A stretch of 64,000 nt of DNA from Leptolyngbyaceae cyanobacterium clean351 (lineage in GTDB: Bacteria; Cyanobacteriota; Cyanobacteriia; DAIDHW01): the NCBI GenBank assembly GCA_027451865.1, contig DAIDHW010000001.1, positions 269,798-333,797 of the forward strand. Direction: 5' to 3'. How positions within the stretch are numbered: position 1 is the stretch's first letter; each line of letters begins with the position of its first letter. Of the stretch, positions 8,676 through 17,978 are shown piece by piece. The notes under the pieces are model-generated. The model made no database searches. It was given only the letters and a program-made list of their open reading frames with translations, and was not told the DNA's origin. A program made the translations under genes and the position numbers.

Positions 8676-9709
8676 TTATCACCCGTACTCCTTTCCGGGT
8701 CACCCTAGGGGGCGGCGGCACAGACCTGCCCTCCTACTACCAGCACCACGGGGGCTTTATCTTTGCCATGGGCATTGATAAATTCATGTACGTGGTGATC
8801 AATCCCCCCTGCATCGACAGCATGATTCGCCTTCACTACACCCAAAGTGAAGCCGTCTTTCATGTCTCGGAACTGCGCCATGAATTGGCCCGGGAAGCCC
8901 TCAAGTACCACGGTATTAACGAACGGATGGAGATCTCCTCCTTGGCTGACCTGCCAGCCGGGACTGGGGTAGGTTCCTCTAGCGCTTATTTGGTAGGTTT
9001 GCTCCTAGCCCTCGGCAGCTACCGCCGGGATTACATCCCCCTGAGTCAGCTGGCGGAAATTGCCTGCGACATTGAGATCAATGTCCTCAACAAAGGTATT
9101 GGCAAGCAGGACCAGTACATGGCCGCCTACGGGGGGCTAACGGCCCTGGAAATTGCCCCGAATGGCACAGTCACAGTCAAACCCATGGCCCTGGGCAGCG
9201 GAGCCATCGCCGATCTAGTGGCCCACACCCACATCTACTACACTGGCTTTCGCCGGGACGCGGTTGAGATGCTCACGGACCAGCACCAGGCCATGGTTGA
9301 CCAGACGGCTCCCCACCACCAGGTGGTGGCAGAAAGCCTACACCGGATCAAAGACTTGGGTTACCGGATCCAGGAGGCGATTCTGGGAGAGGACCTGCCT
9401 GTCTGGGGACAGCTCTTAGACGAGCACTGGCGCTATAAAAAACAAATGTCTAAACGGATTAGCTTGACGAAGGTAGACCAGATCTACGCTGAAGTACGGG
9501 AAAACTACCACGTCCTCGGTGGCAAGATCATTGGGGCGGGGGGAGGAGGCTTCCTGATGCTCTACTGCGACCGGGGCCATAAACAACTAGAGAAGTTCAT
9601 GGCAGACCAGCACATGCCCCGTCTCCACTACACTATCGAGCCGGAGGGAACCAAGGTGGTGGCCGACTTTTCTCCGGGAGCAGCCTTAGCCTTTCACGGT
9701 GCAGTATGA
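8672..9709 (+). CDS. GHMP-family sugar kinase (heptose-7-phosphate kinase-like)
   Basis: 345 residues with the N-terminal ITRTPFRVTLGGGGTDLPSYY, the ATP-binding glycine loop LPAGTGVGSSSAYLVGLLLAL and the C-terminal GGKIIGAGGGGFLMLYC, all typical of HddA-like D-glycero-D-manno-heptose 7-phosphate 1-kinases and relatives. It would phosphorylate the anomeric carbon of a sugar phosphate, giving the substrate for the nucleotidyltransferase domain encoded just upstream. Its ATG overlaps the previous stop (4 nt), and the next gene overlaps its own stop, so these genes are translationally coupled. Fucokinase-like activity is the main alternative. Confidence 0.82.
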   Translation: MIITRTPFRVTLGGGGTDLPSYYQHHGGFIFAMGIDKFMYVVINPPCIDSMIRLHYTQSEAVFHVSELRHELAREALKYHGINERMEISSLADLPAGTGVGSSSAYLVGLLLALGSYRRDYIPLSQLAEIACDIEINVLNKGIGKQDQYMAAYGGLTALEIAPNGTVTVKPMALGSGAIADLVAHTHIYYTGFRRDAVEMLTDQHQAMVDQTAPHHQVVAESLHRIKDLGYRIQEAILGEDLPVWGQLLDEHWRYKKQMSKRISLTKVDQIYAEVRENYHVLGGKIIGAGGGGFLMLYCDRGHKQLEKFMADQHMPRLHYTIEPEGTKVVADFSPGAALAFHGAV

Positions 9710-10533
9710 CCAGAAGTATCAGCGGCTCTCACCTGAGATCTCAACTGCGCCGTAACCTGGAATTGCTGCAGGTGCTAGTGGACATGAACCTCTACGCTCG
9801 CTACCGGGGCTCCTTTCTCGGGGTTTACTGGTCGATGCTCAATCCCATCATCATGATGAGTATCTACACTGTCATCTTTGGCAAAAACTTTGCCCCCTAC
9901 TACCGGATCCCCGATGACCCCCACGATAATCCGATCCTGAACTACCTCCTGAGTGCTCTAGTGGGGCTCATCACCATCAACTTCTTTACCGCTGCCACCA
10001 GCCAGACCCTACCCTCTGTGGTCCAGAACGGCTCGATCCTCAATAAAGTCCGCCTGCCGGTAGCGGTTTTTCCTGTCTCGGCCATTGCCGCGAACATTTT
10101 TCAGTTTCTCATCGGCTCCATGCCCCTGCTGGTGTTGATTACCCTGGTCAAGAGCCACAACATCCTCAACCTAATCGCCTTACCCTTCCCCTTCATTGCC
10201 CTGATCCTCGTTTCCCTAGGTACTGGTCTGACCATCAGTGCCCTATTTGTCTTCTTCCGAGACCTACCCTACTTTTATGAGTTGGTGGTGTTTGTGATCA
10301 GCTTAACCACGCCGGTCTTCTATCCTGCCACCATTGTCCCCGACAAGTTCCGCTTCATCTTGGCGCTTAATCCCCTGTCTTCGATCATGGAAAGCTTCCG
10401 CCAAATTGCCCTCAAGGAGCAGTTGCCGGACTTGATGGCCATAGTCTACGCACTCATGAGTGGGATTATTGTGTTTGTGGTTGGTTTTGTGGTTTTCCGA
10501 AAACTACAGGGTGAGTTTATGGACCTGCTATAG
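9706..10533 (+). CDS. ABC-2 polysaccharide export permease (Wzm type)
   Basis: 275 residues with six predicted membrane helices and the ABC2_membrane signature region (YRGSFLGVYWSMLNPIIMMSIYTVIFG near residues 28-55). It should form the membrane channel that moves O-antigen, capsule or teichoic-acid-like glycans across the inner membrane, with the ATPase encoded 14 nt downstream. It overlaps the upstream kinase by 4 nt. Confidence 0.88.
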   Translation: MTRSISGSHLRSQLRRNLELLQVLVDMNLYARYRGSFLGVYWSMLNPIIMMSIYTVIFGKNFAPYYRIPDDPHDNPILNYLLSALVGLITINFFTAATSQTLPSVVQNGSILNKVRLPVAVFPVSAIAANIFQFLIGSMPLLVLITLVKSHNILNLIALPFPFIALILVSLGTGLTISALFVFFRDLPYFYELVVFVISLTTPVFYPATIVPDKFRFILALNPLSSIMESFRQIALKEQLPDLMAIVYALMSGIIVFVVGFVVFRKLQGEFMDLL

Positions 10534-10547
10534 GCGGGGGTGGGTGA

Positions 10548-11453
10548 GTGCAACCGATTTGTTTGGAGAATGTTTCCCTCCGGCGACGTACGCAAGAGGA
10601 ATTTAGCTACGACCTCAAGCGGACCGTACTTTACTTTCTAGAGGGTAAGTATAAACATCCACCCAAAAAGCTGGTCCTAGACCAGGTGAGCTTCTGTGTC
10701 GAGCACCGAGAAAAACTGGGGATTATCGGCGCCAACGGGGCCGGTAAGTCTACCCTCCTGAAGGTGATTTCCGGTATCCTTCAGCCCACCCAGGGCAAAG
10801 CCTGGGTTTGCGGCCGAATTTCACCGCTGATCGAGTTGGGGGCGGGTTTTGACCCCCAGAACTCGGTGATCAAAAACATTATTTCCTACGGAGTTTTTCT
10901 GGGGGGACGCCGGCGGGATATGATCCGGCGGGTAGACGCCATTCTCGAGTGGGCAGAACTAGAGGATTACGCCCATACTCCCGTTAAAGCCCTGTCCTCA
11001 GGTATGACCGCGCGGCTCTCCTTTGCCATTGCTACCGATACCCAGCCAGACATCCTGATCCTCGATGAGGTGATGTCCGTCGGGGATGCTAGTTTCCGCA
11101 ATAAAGCTCAGGAGCGGATGCGCCAGCTTTGGGATGCTAGTAGCACGATCCTGTTTGTTTCCCACGACCTCAATACGGTGCGCGAGACCTGTGACCGGGT
11201 CCTCTGGATGGACCGCGGCCGGGTGATGCGCTGGGGGAATACCAATGAAATAGTTGATTTATACTTAAAAGCAGTTAATGAGGGGGCTGACATTGGGCTC
11301 CACCACCACAAAGCTCTCCCCGATTCCCAGCCTGCGGAAGGGCCAGCAGCCTTGAACGGGAGTGCCGGTCCCCCCTCCCTCGGGGAGCCTGCAGCCTTTT
11401 CCCCAGAAACTATTTACCAGGGATCCGGGGGAGAGGGGAGCAATGACCAATAA
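10548..11453 (+). CDS. ABC polysaccharide exporter ATPase (Wzt type)
   Basis: 301 residues, starting at GTG 10548. Walker A is [16 protein letters not shown], the signature [14 protein letters not shown] and Walker [14 protein letters not shown], followed by the H-loop FVSHDL. It powers the permease encoded just upstream. The protein ends in a low-complexity tail of about 50 residues rich in Pro, Gly, Ala and Ser, instead of the C-terminal glycan-binding domain of long Wzt proteins, so termination-signal recognition is not expected here. Its last 11 nt overlap lipA. Confidence 0.88.
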   Translation: MQPICLENVSLRRRTQEEFSYDLKRTVLYFLEGKYKHPPKKLVLDQVSFCVEHREKLGIIGANGAGKSTLLKVISGILQPTQGKAWVCGRISPLIELGAGFDPQNSVIKNIISYGVFLGGRRRDMIRRVDAILEWAELEDYAHTPVKALSSGMTARLSFAIATDTQPDILILDEVMSVGDASFRNKAQERMRQLWDASSTILFVSHDLNTVRETCDRVLWMDRGRVMRWGNTNEIVDLYLKAVNEGADIGLHHHKALPDSQPAEGPAALNGSAGPPSLGEPAAFSPETIYQGSGGEGSNDQ

Positions 11454-12315
11454 GCCGGATTGGTTAAGAGTTAAGGCCCCCCAGGTACAAAGGGTAGGTA
11501 CTGTTAAAGATATCCTCCGGGACCTGAAACTGAACACGGTTTGTGAAGAGGCGTCTTGCCCCAACATTGGCGAGTGCTTTAGTGTGGGGACAGCTACATT
11601 TTTGATCCTGGGCCCCCACTGCACCCGGGCTTGTCCCTACTGTGACATCAGTTTTGCCAAGCATCCCCAGCCCCCTGACCCTACGGAGCCAGAACGTCTT
11701 GCCCGCGCTGTCTGGCGATTGAATCTGCGCCATGTGGTGATCACCGCCGTGAATCGTGACGACCTAGGGGATGGGGGCGCCGGACAGTTTGTGGCTTGTA
11801 TCCAGGCGGTCCGGGCCCTGATGCCCCAGACTACTATTGAGGTGTTGATCCCAGATTTGTGTGGCAACTGGGAGGCTTTAAAACTGATCATGGCCGCCCG
11901 GCCCGCAGTGCTTAACCACAATACCGAAACAGTCCCGCGGCTGTACAACCGGGTCCGGCCTCAGGGAGATTATCAGCGGTCCCTAGAGTTGTTACGCCAG
12001 GTGCGTTCCTTCGCTCCCCAGGTTTACACTAAGTCCGGTCTGATGGCTGGCTTAGGAGAAACCTCCGCCGAGATTGAGCAAGTCATGCGAGACCTACGGC
12101 GGGTTGATTGCGATATCCTCACCCTCGGTCAGTATCTTCAGCCCAGCTCCCAACACCGCCCAGTGTCGGAGTTTATTAGCCCTGAGCAATTTTTCGCCTG
12201 GCAAAAGCTCGGCGAGGAGTTGGGCTTTTTACAGGTAGTCGCTTCCCCTCTCACCCGTAGCTCCTACCACGCCCAGGAGGTGCAAAACCTCATGCGGCGC
12301 TTCCCTCGGCCTTAG
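11443..12315 (+). CDS. lipA: Lipoyl synthase
   Basis: A radical-SAM enzyme that inserts two sulfurs into octanoyl groups on lipoyl domains of 2-oxoacid dehydrogenases and the glycine cleavage system. The auxiliary cluster cysteines are in [15 protein letters not shown], and the radical-SAM CxxxCxxC is in [11 protein letters not shown]. The ATG at 11443 gives [14 protein letters not shown], the usual start, preceded by a strong GGGGGAGAGGGG purine tract. That start lies inside the end of the upstream ATPase gene. Length (290 residues) is normal. Confidence 0.95.
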   Translation: MTNKPDWLRVKAPQVQRVGTVKDILRDLKLNTVCEEASCPNIGECFSVGTATFLILGPHCTRACPYCDISFAKHPQPPDPTEPERLARAVWRLNLRHVVITAVNRDDLGDGGAGQFVACIQAVRALMPQTTIEVLIPDLCGNWEALKLIMAARPAVLNHNTETVPRLYNRVRPQGDYQRSLELLRQVRSFAPQVYTKSGLMAGLGETSAEIEQVMRDLRRVDCDILTLGQYLQPSSQHRPVSEFISPEQFFAWQKLGEELGFLQVVASPLTRSSYHAQEVQNLMRRFPRP

Positions 12316-12319
12316 GAAT

Positions 12320-13234
12320 ATGGAAATCCTGGTGATGGGGGCTGGGGCTTGGGGAACCACCCTCGCGCGGTTAGCCCAGCGGGGCGGCCATCAAGTCCAG
12401 GTGTGGAGCCGCAGCGGCGACCAGGATCTAGGTAGCCTGATCGCCAAAGCTGAGGTGCTGATTTCCGCTGTGGCCATGGCAGGGGTCGGCCACACCATTA
12501 CCCAGCTGCAGGCCTGTGGGAGACTCCCCCCGAAGATCCTGGTCACCGCCACCAAGGGATTGGCTCGGGGTCCTAGGATTGTTACGCCCGCCCAGCTGTG
12601 GCAGGCAGCCTTTCCCACTCATTCGGTAGTGGTCCTCTCTGGCCCAAATCTTTGCCGAGAAATTGACCAGGGCCGACCGGCAGCCACAGTAGTAGCTAGT
12701 GGAGACGCCGCAGCCGCGGTAACAATCCAAGGGGTGCTAGCTTCACCCCAATTTCGGGTCTACACCAGCCCTGACCCCTTGGGTGTGGAGTTGGGGGGGA
12801 CTTTAAAAAACGTGATTGCCATTGCCGCAGGTGCCTCAGATGGCCTGGAATTAGGAGCTAACGCCAAGGCAGCCCTGGTAACAAGGGGGCTGGCGGAGAT
12901 GATTAGGGTGGGGACCTATTGGGGGGCCAAGACGGAGACTTTTTATGGTCTGTCGGGCTTGGGAGACCTGTTAGCTACCTGTAATAGCCCCTTGAGCCGT
13001 AATTACCAGCTAGGCTACCAGTTAGCCCAGGGTAGTAGTCTGAAGACTGCCCTAGAGAAATTGTCAACCACGGTAGAGGGAGTAAACACCAGTCAAGTGG
13101 TAACGGACTTGACCCCAAATCCTGAGCAGATTATGCCTATCTCCTACCAGGTTGCCTGTCTTTTGCGGGGAGAGATTACTCCCCAGGTGGCGGTAACTAA
13201 CCTAATGCAAAGAGACGTCAAATCCGAGTGGTGA
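12320..13234 (+). CDS. gpsA: Glycerol-3-phosphate dehydrogenase [NAD(P)+]
   Basis: Makes sn-glycerol-3-phosphate from dihydroxyacetone phosphate for lipid synthesis. The nucleotide-binding loop is MGAGAWGTTLARLA, with TATKGL, VLSGPNLCREI, GGTLKNVIAIAAG and YGLSGLGDLLATC as catalytic and substrate motifs. At 304 residues it is shorter than enterobacterial GpsA because a segment after the first beta-alpha unit is absent; I recall cyanobacterial members being similarly compact. It follows lipA by 4 nt. Confidence 0.92.
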   Translation: MEILVMGAGAWGTTLARLAQRGGHQVQVWSRSGDQDLGSLIAKAEVLISAVAMAGVGHTITQLQACGRLPPKILVTATKGLARGPRIVTPAQLWQAAFPTHSVVVLSGPNLCREIDQGRPAATVVASGDAAAAVTIQGVLASPQFRVYTSPDPLGVELGGTLKNVIAIAAGASDGLELGANAKAALVTRGLAEMIRVGTYWGAKTETFYGLSGLGDLLATCNSPLSRNYQLGYQLAQGSSLKTALEKLSTTVEGVNTSQVVTDLTPNPEQIMPISYQVACLLRGEITPQVAVTNLMQRDVKSEW

Positions 13235-13404
13235 GGACTTCCCCCTAAAAATATTTAGTGAGGCTGCCTTTAGGTCAAATAAACTCCATCTCCGGAATCA
13301 CCGCCCCTGCCCCTGTAGCCTCAAAATGGTGACTGTCCCTAGCGGCCTGGGTTCGGTGAGCGGAGGGCCAGTCCCCCCGACCCTATCGAGTAAGAGAGAT
13401 AACC
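13235..13404. other. Intergenic region before sigma factor gene
   Basis: 170 nt between gpsA and the sigma factor gene. Just after gpsA there is a weak CTAAA/TTTAG stem (near 13246-13259). No clear promoter could be assigned, though the sigma factor gene probably has its own. Confidence 0.3.
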
Positions 13405-14607
13405 ATGCAGGTGCCTGATGTCAACCTCTCGGACGTGGATGCTTTTAGTGGGGAAGAACCGGACCTTGCGGGTCTAGGGAGCCTGACAGACCCCGAAGCT
13501 TTGGGTTTAAGCCTAACCACTAGACACGGGCGGGATTTAGTCCGTTTATACCTACAAGAGATCGGACGAGTACCACTCCTAGGTCGGGAGGAGGAGATAG
13601 CTGAGGCTAAAATGGTTCAGAGGTATCTGCAGATCGTACAATTATGTCACCACACTTCTCAGTACCAAGACCCGCTCATTCGTCACTACTGTCATCTGAT
13701 TAAAGTCCACAATACTCTAGTTGCCCAACTAGGGCACCGACCATCCCTAGAACGTTGGTCGGCAGCGGCAAACCTCGAACCCCACCAACTTAAGCCGGCC
13801 TTGGCGGCGGGCAAGCGGCAATGGGCGCAGATGGCTGGCCTACGCCTAGAGGAGCTCGAGACCATCCAGCGGGAGGGAGTGCGAGCCCGAGAGCACATGA
13901 TCAAAGCTAATCTCCGCCTGGTAGTTTCTGTAGCTAAAAAGTATCAAAATCGAGGTCTGGAGCTGCTGGATCTGATCCAAGAAGGCACCTTAGGCTTAGA
14001 CCGAGCCGTGGAAAAGTTCGATCCCACTAAGGGTTATCGCTTTAGCACCTACGCTTACTGGTGGATTCGCCAGGGGATTACTAGGGCAATCGCTACCCAG
14101 AGCCGGACTATTCGCCTGCCGGTGCACATCACTGAAAAACTCAACAAAATCAAAAAAGCCCAGCGCAAGATTTCCCAGGATAAGGGCAGAACCCCTACTA
14201 TCCAGGACATTGCCCTAGAGCTAGATATGACTTCCCTGCAGGTGCGTGAGGTGCTCCTGCGCATCCCCCAGGCCATTTCCCTGGAAACTAAGGTTGGTAA
14301 GGAGAAAGATACAGAACTTGGCGATCTACTCGAGTCAGAAAGCCTGACGCCAGAAGAAATGCTAGTCCGGGAGGGTCTGCGCCGAGACCTAGAGCAACTC
14401 CTAGCCGATTTAACTAGCCGGGAGCGGGATGTGATCCAGATGCGGTTTGGCTTGGGAGACGGTCATCCCTACTCCTTAGCAGAGATCGGCCGAGCCCTAG
14501 ATCTATCGCGAGAAAGGGTCCGCCAGATTGAAGCCAAGGCACTACAAAAATTGCGTCAGCCCAAGCGGCGCATCCGGGTGCAAGACTACCTAGAGGGACT
14601 GAACTGA
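13405..14607 (+). CDS. sigC: RNA polymerase sigma factor, group 2 (SigC-like)
   Basis: 400 residues. Region 1.2 begins at RDLVRLYLQEIGRVPLLGREEE; region 2 has MIKANLRLVVSVAKKYQNRGLELLDLIQEG and YRFSTYAYWWIRQGITRAI; region 3 follows; region 4 ends with SLAEIGRALDLSRERVRQIEAKALQKLR. It lacks the long group 1 N-terminus and keeps full -10 and -35 recognition regions, so it is a non-essential group 2 factor. An acidic N-terminal extension and the sequence of region 1.2 suggest SigC rather than SigB/D/E, but that sub-assignment is from memory. SigC-type factors act in nitrogen, carbon or heat acclimation. Confidence 0.85.
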   Translation: MQVPDVNLSDVDAFSGEEPDLAGLGSLTDPEALGLSLTTRHGRDLVRLYLQEIGRVPLLGREEEIAEAKMVQRYLQIVQLCHHTSQYQDPLIRHYCHLIKVHNTLVAQLGHRPSLERWSAAANLEPHQLKPALAAGKRQWAQMAGLRLEELETIQREGVRAREHMIKANLRLVVSVAKKYQNRGLELLDLIQEGTLGLDRAVEKFDPTKGYRFSTYAYWWIRQGITRAIATQSRTIRLPVHITEKLNKIKKAQRKISQDKGRTPTIQDIALELDMTSLQVREVLLRIPQAISLETKVGKEKDTELGDLLESESLTPEEMLVREGLRRDLEQLLADLTSRERDVIQMRFGLGDGHPYSLAEIGRALDLSRERVRQIEAKALQKLRQPKRRIRVQDYLEGLN

Positions 14608-14613
14608 TTCGCC

Positions 14614-15561
14614 CTAAAAGTAGTCGAAGCCTTGACTCTGGCTGGAGGATTGGGGGTCAGGGGCGAAGGCTAGCCACAGGGAAAACCGCAGCAGACTCAG
14701 GCTCACCTGGTTTTCAGTTTCATCAATCACCACTAGGGGCATCAACCCTTCCTGTTCAAGCCGTTCCGCCTTGAGAGCCAGTAGGTCTGGGTCATCAAAG
14801 ACCGCCACTCCCCGGTCAGAACCAAAGTCGGTCCGCACAAGTCCCAGGCAATCCTGGACTCCCCGCCGCCATTCCCCCATGCGCTCCGGGGAGCTCACGA
14901 GGATCAAGGTGCGCTGGCTAGAGCCGTAGAGCTCCCGGAGAACCGAAATAATTGCCGAAGTGATCAGGATGTTCTGCAAGCGACTACCCGTACTCTTAAG
15001 TGCCCCCCTCCCCCCTAGGGTAAAAAACCAGGTAGAAACCCGCTCTGCGTGAACAGGCTCAAAGGTGCGCCGCAGCTGCCAAGGGGGACCGTAGTAGTCC
15101 GGTTGGTGCCGGTACTGGTCTAACAATCGCCGGATCAGCTTGCCTTGGTCCTGGAAGGAGGACTCACTAAACCGTGGGGCAGATGCCGCTTCGGGAGCGG
15201 CGGGGGGGGCAGGCGGCGGCACTTCCACCTGCGCCAGGGGCAACTCCTCCGCTGCACTAACTAGCTCCTGAAGACTGCCGACTAGATACTCCTTAAAGCC
15301 CTGGACGCGAATCACTAGGTCCTGGGAAACCCCGGCGAAATTACTGCGCATCTCAGCCCGCATCCGCTCCTGGCGCCGCTCAAGTTGCTCAATGGCCGTT
15401 TGTAAGGCTTGCTTGCGTTGCTCTAAGTCCCGCAGGGCTTCCTGGACCAACTGCTGCATTGCCAGAGCCTGCTCCTTGAGCAACTCATGGCGACGGCGCT
15501 CGAGTTCGGCAATTTCCTGGCGGAGGGTTTGGGCTTGTTGTTCCTGGAGGTCGTCGGTCAT
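14614..15561 (-). CDS. DUF3086 family protein
   Basis: A cyanobacterial protein of unknown function. From ATG 15561 it starts MTDDLQEQQAQTLRQEIAE and forms a long coiled coil to about residue 110 (repeated Glu/Arg/Gln heptads), then a Pro/Ala linker, then a globular domain with YYGPPWQLRRTFEPVH and VVAFDDPD-like strands that I recognise as DUF3086. It lies 10 nt after the DUF3119 gene on the same strand; the pair is probably an operon. A TTG at 15606 would extend the start into the upstream gene. Confidence 0.8.
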   Translation of the reverse strand: MTDDLQEQQAQTLRQEIAELERRRHELLKEQALAMQQLVQEALRDLEQRKQALQTAIEQLERRQERMRAEMRSNFAGVSQDLVIRVQGFKEYLVGSLQELVSAAEELPLAQVEVPPPAPPAAPEAASAPRFSESSFQDQGKLIRRLLDQYRHQPDYYGPPWQLRRTFEPVHAERVSTWFFTLGGRGALKSTGSRLQNILITSAIISVLRELYGSSQRTLILVSSPERMGEWRRGVQDCLGLVRTDFGSDRGVAVFDDPDLLALKAERLEQEGLMPLVVIDETENQVSLSLLRFSLWLAFAPDPQSSSQSQGFDYF

Positions 15562-15571
15562 AGGAGAGAGC

Positions 15572-15961
15572 TTAAACAGGGGAGGAGGGGGGGCAGTACT
15601 GCTCAAGGCAGGTTCTTAGGGCTTGGGGGTCAAAGAGAATTGGCAGCAAATGAATACTTTTAACCTCCCGAAAGTAGAACAAAATCGGTACAGGTGGCCA
15701 AAGAATTAACCAGGATTGCCACTCGGTGTAGGGAAAGTGGCGGATTTGCTCTGAACCAAGATATACCTTGAGGGCTTGGTAGGTAAAATGCAGACGCAGG
15801 GTGGCACTCTGGTAAGCCAAAAAGAGCCCGAACAACCACAGGCCCAAGGTCACCAAGGGTTGCAATCCGAGGCAAATTAAACCGATGACTCCCAAACCTA
15901 GGGCAAGGGAGTAGTTGGGGGCAAGCTCGGTTCCTTGGTTGATGGTTGAAGGTGAAGACAT
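15572..15961 (-). CDS. DUF3119 family membrane protein
   Basis: 129 residues from ATG 15961 (MSSPSTINQGTEL). Two hydrophobic helices (LALGLGVIGLICLGLQPL and TLGLWLFGLFLAY) precede a soluble part ending in FYFREVKSIHLLPILFDPQALRTCLEQY, the conserved block of DUF3119, a cyanobacterial/plastid family of unknown role. It lies just upstream of the DUF3086 gene. Confidence 0.78.
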   Translation of the reverse strand: MSSPSTINQGTELAPNYSLALGLGVIGLICLGLQPLVTLGLWLFGLFLAYQSATLRLHFTYQALKVYLGSEQIRHFPYTEWQSWLILWPPVPILFYFREVKSIHLLPILFDPQALRTCLEQYCPPSSPV

Positions 15962-16036
15962 GGCAAAAATTCCCAGGCTGACCAGGACTCTAATTGTATC
16001 TGTCTTGCCAGGCATAACGCCAGGGGTACCCATCGC

Positions 16037-17005
16037 TCATCCCTTCCCCACCTCCGGTAGCCCAGCCCCGAGGACCTCCCGGACCCGGTAAATTGGCCGC
16101 CCCTGGGACTCATGGTAGGTACGCATCTGCAATTCTGCCAGCAGACCAAAGCCAAATAGTTGCACACCCCCAAGTAACAACATCACCGCCAGAAATAGCA
16201 GGGGGCGGCTACCAATACTTTGGTGCAAGAACAGTTTTAGGCAGGTCAAATAAATCCCCAAGCCCAGCCCAGCCCCGATCGCCCCCAGACCAAAAAAGCC
16301 AAATACGTGCATGGGCCGGGTCAAGAAGGTTTTCATGAAGGCAATGGTCAGCAGATCCATTAGCACCCGAAAGGTCCGGTCTAGACCATACTTGCTGCGG
16401 CCAAACAGACGGGGGTGATGGAGGACCTCTACCTCGGCAATTTTTGCCCCTTCAATGTAGGCCAGGGCCGGCAAGAAGCGATGCAGTTCTCCGTACAAAT
16501 TCAGGTCAGCCACCAATTCTGCCCGGTAGGCCTTCAGGGAACAACCGTAGTCGTGGAGCCTCACCCCGGTTACCCAGCCAATTAACCAGTTAGCAATTCG
16601 TGAGGGGATGAGACGGGTCACAGTGGCATCTTGACGCTCTCGCCGCCAACCACTGACCAGGTCATAGCCCTGGGCCAACTTATCTAAAAGCCGGGGGATA
16701 TCCTGGGGGTCATTTTGCAGGTCACTGTCCAGGGTAACAATCACCTCCCCGCGGGCAGCGTGGAAGCCGGCCGCCATGGCCGCAGTTTGACCGTAGTTAC
16801 GCCGCAACAGCACCGCCCGGAGATCACAACGGGTCTGGGCCAGGTGTCGCAGCAGTTCTGTAGAACCATCCTGAGAACCATCATCCACACAGATGATTTC
16901 GTAGGGGGTCTGAGTCCCCTGGAGGGTAGTCGCCAAAGCCTCGAGCAGCCGCGGCAGGTTTTCCACCTCGTTATACACGGGCAAAACTACCGAGAGACGG
17001 ATCAT
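16037..17005 (-). CDS. GT2 polyprenyl-phosphate glycosyltransferase
   Basis: 322 residues. The N-terminal GT-A domain has VVLPVYNEVENLPRLLEAL, ICVDDGSQDGS and the DxD-type VTLDSDLQNDPQD, followed by WRRERQD. Two C-terminal membrane helices (FGFFGLGAIGAGLGLGIYL and LFLAVMLLLGGVQLFGFGLLAEL) place it with DPM1/ArnC/GtrB-like enzymes that load a sugar on undecaprenyl phosphate at the inner membrane. It overlaps by 4 nt the downstream end of the NlpC/P60 gene. Confidence 0.88.
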   Translation of the reverse strand: MIRLSVVLPVYNEVENLPRLLEALATTLQGTQTPYEIICVDDGSQDGSTELLRHLAQTRCDLRAVLLRRNYGQTAAMAAGFHAARGEVIVTLDSDLQNDPQDIPRLLDKLAQGYDLVSGWRRERQDATVTRLIPSRIANWLIGWVTGVRLHDYGCSLKAYRAELVADLNLYGELHRFLPALAYIEGAKIAEVEVLHHPRLFGRSKYGLDRTFRVLMDLLTIAFMKTFLTRPMHVFGFFGLGAIGAGLGLGIYLTCLKLFLHQSIGSRPLLFLAVMLLLGGVQLFGFGLLAELQMRTYHESQGRPIYRVREVLGAGLPEVGKG

Positions 17006-17679
17006 GGCCGCCAGCCCTGATAGCTAGCTACCACTCGGCCAGCCCCGCGCCACTGCTGGCGGTAGACCTCACTGACCGGATCAAGGTCCGCACCCCACAA
17101 CCAGTCAATGCCAATGCCGTTGCGGCCCCGGTCCTTGCCCGAACTGTGGATGTAAGCGCCCTCTCCCATGTGGATACCTACATGGGTAGCTCGGGGACCA
17201 AGACCGAAAAATACCAGGTCCCCCGGTTGTAGTTCTGTTTGGGGGACGGGGGCGACAAAGTCCTCCTGTTGGTAAGCATCCCGGGGCAGCCAGACCCCCA
17301 GACTACTGAAAGCCCACTGGACCAATCCCGAACAGTCGTAGTCGGGACCTAGGGTCCCACCCCACAGGTAAGTATTGGGGCGAGCCATAGCTTGACGGAC
17401 CCGCTCAAGGACCTGGGGGATTAACGCTTGGATATCATCCGGTTTCCAGAAGCGAGGATGGTAGGAGTCACCGACGGGCAGGAGGGCTAAGGTATCACCT
17501 CTGGCAAGCCAACCGCAGTAGCCATCTTCCCACAAGCACACCCGGGGGGTAGCACCGGATTCAAGAACCTCCAGGCAGCGTCCGCGCTCGGCTTGGGTGG
17601 CTAACCGGTCACAGGCGGGGGAGTCATAAATGCTCAGGCCAGTGTTGACCTGGTAGGTACCGGGAGATAGGGGGGTCAT
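17002..17679 (-). CDS. NlpC/P60 (C40) cell-wall peptidase
   Basis: 225 residues. An N-terminal SH3-like region (to about residue 75) binds peptidoglycan. The C40 peptidase domain has the catalytic Cys in YDCSGLVQWAF, His in THVGIHMGEG and a third polar residue in YIHSSG. It resembles the cyanobacterial gamma-D-Glu-diaminopimelate endopeptidases that cleave stem peptides. No signal peptide is visible, which would suit cytoplasmic recycling of muropeptides. It is co-directional with the glycosyltransferase that overlaps its stop. Confidence 0.87.
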   Translation of the reverse strand: MTPLSPGTYQVNTGLSIYDSPACDRLATQAERGRCLEVLESGATPRVCLWEDGYCGWLARGDTLALLPVGDSYHPRFWKPDDIQALIPQVLERVRQAMARPNTYLWGGTLGPDYDCSGLVQWAFSSLGVWLPRDAYQQEDFVAPVPQTELQPGDLVFFGLGPRATHVGIHMGEGAYIHSSGKDRGRNGIGIDWLWGADLDPVSEVYRQQWRGAGRVVASYQGWRP

Positions 17680-17978
17680 GGGACCATAACTGTCAGGGAG
17701 AGAGATGTGATCTTCCCCTGGTAGTCTACACCGGGGAATGTTGAGATTAATGAGGATAATTCAAGTTAAGCCTCACAGCTTCAGAAATACTTATCAGTCC
17801 CTACAAAAAAAGCAAACTGTAATTATGAGATATGGATGGGAGACCCTGATAGACTGAGCTATAGTTACGTCTCTATACACCCCATAGATCTTAATAAACT
17901 GACACATCAGGGAGATACCTAGGGGCGTGCTAGGGGCAGAGCGAATTTTGCCCACGGTATTCAAATTGGGAAAACCAC
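17680..17978 (+). promoter_or_regulatory. rbc operon upstream region with LysR-type element
   Basis: 299 nt between the peptidase gene and rbcL. At 17746-17760 is ATTA-N7-TAAT (ATTAATGAGGATAAT), one mismatch from the RbcR consensus ATTA(G/A)-N5-(C/T)TAAT as I recall it. It lies about 220 nt before the rbcL ATG. The TATAGT at 17860-17865 could be a -10 box, but I see no matching -35. The region is AT-richer than the flanking genes. Confidence 0.45.
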
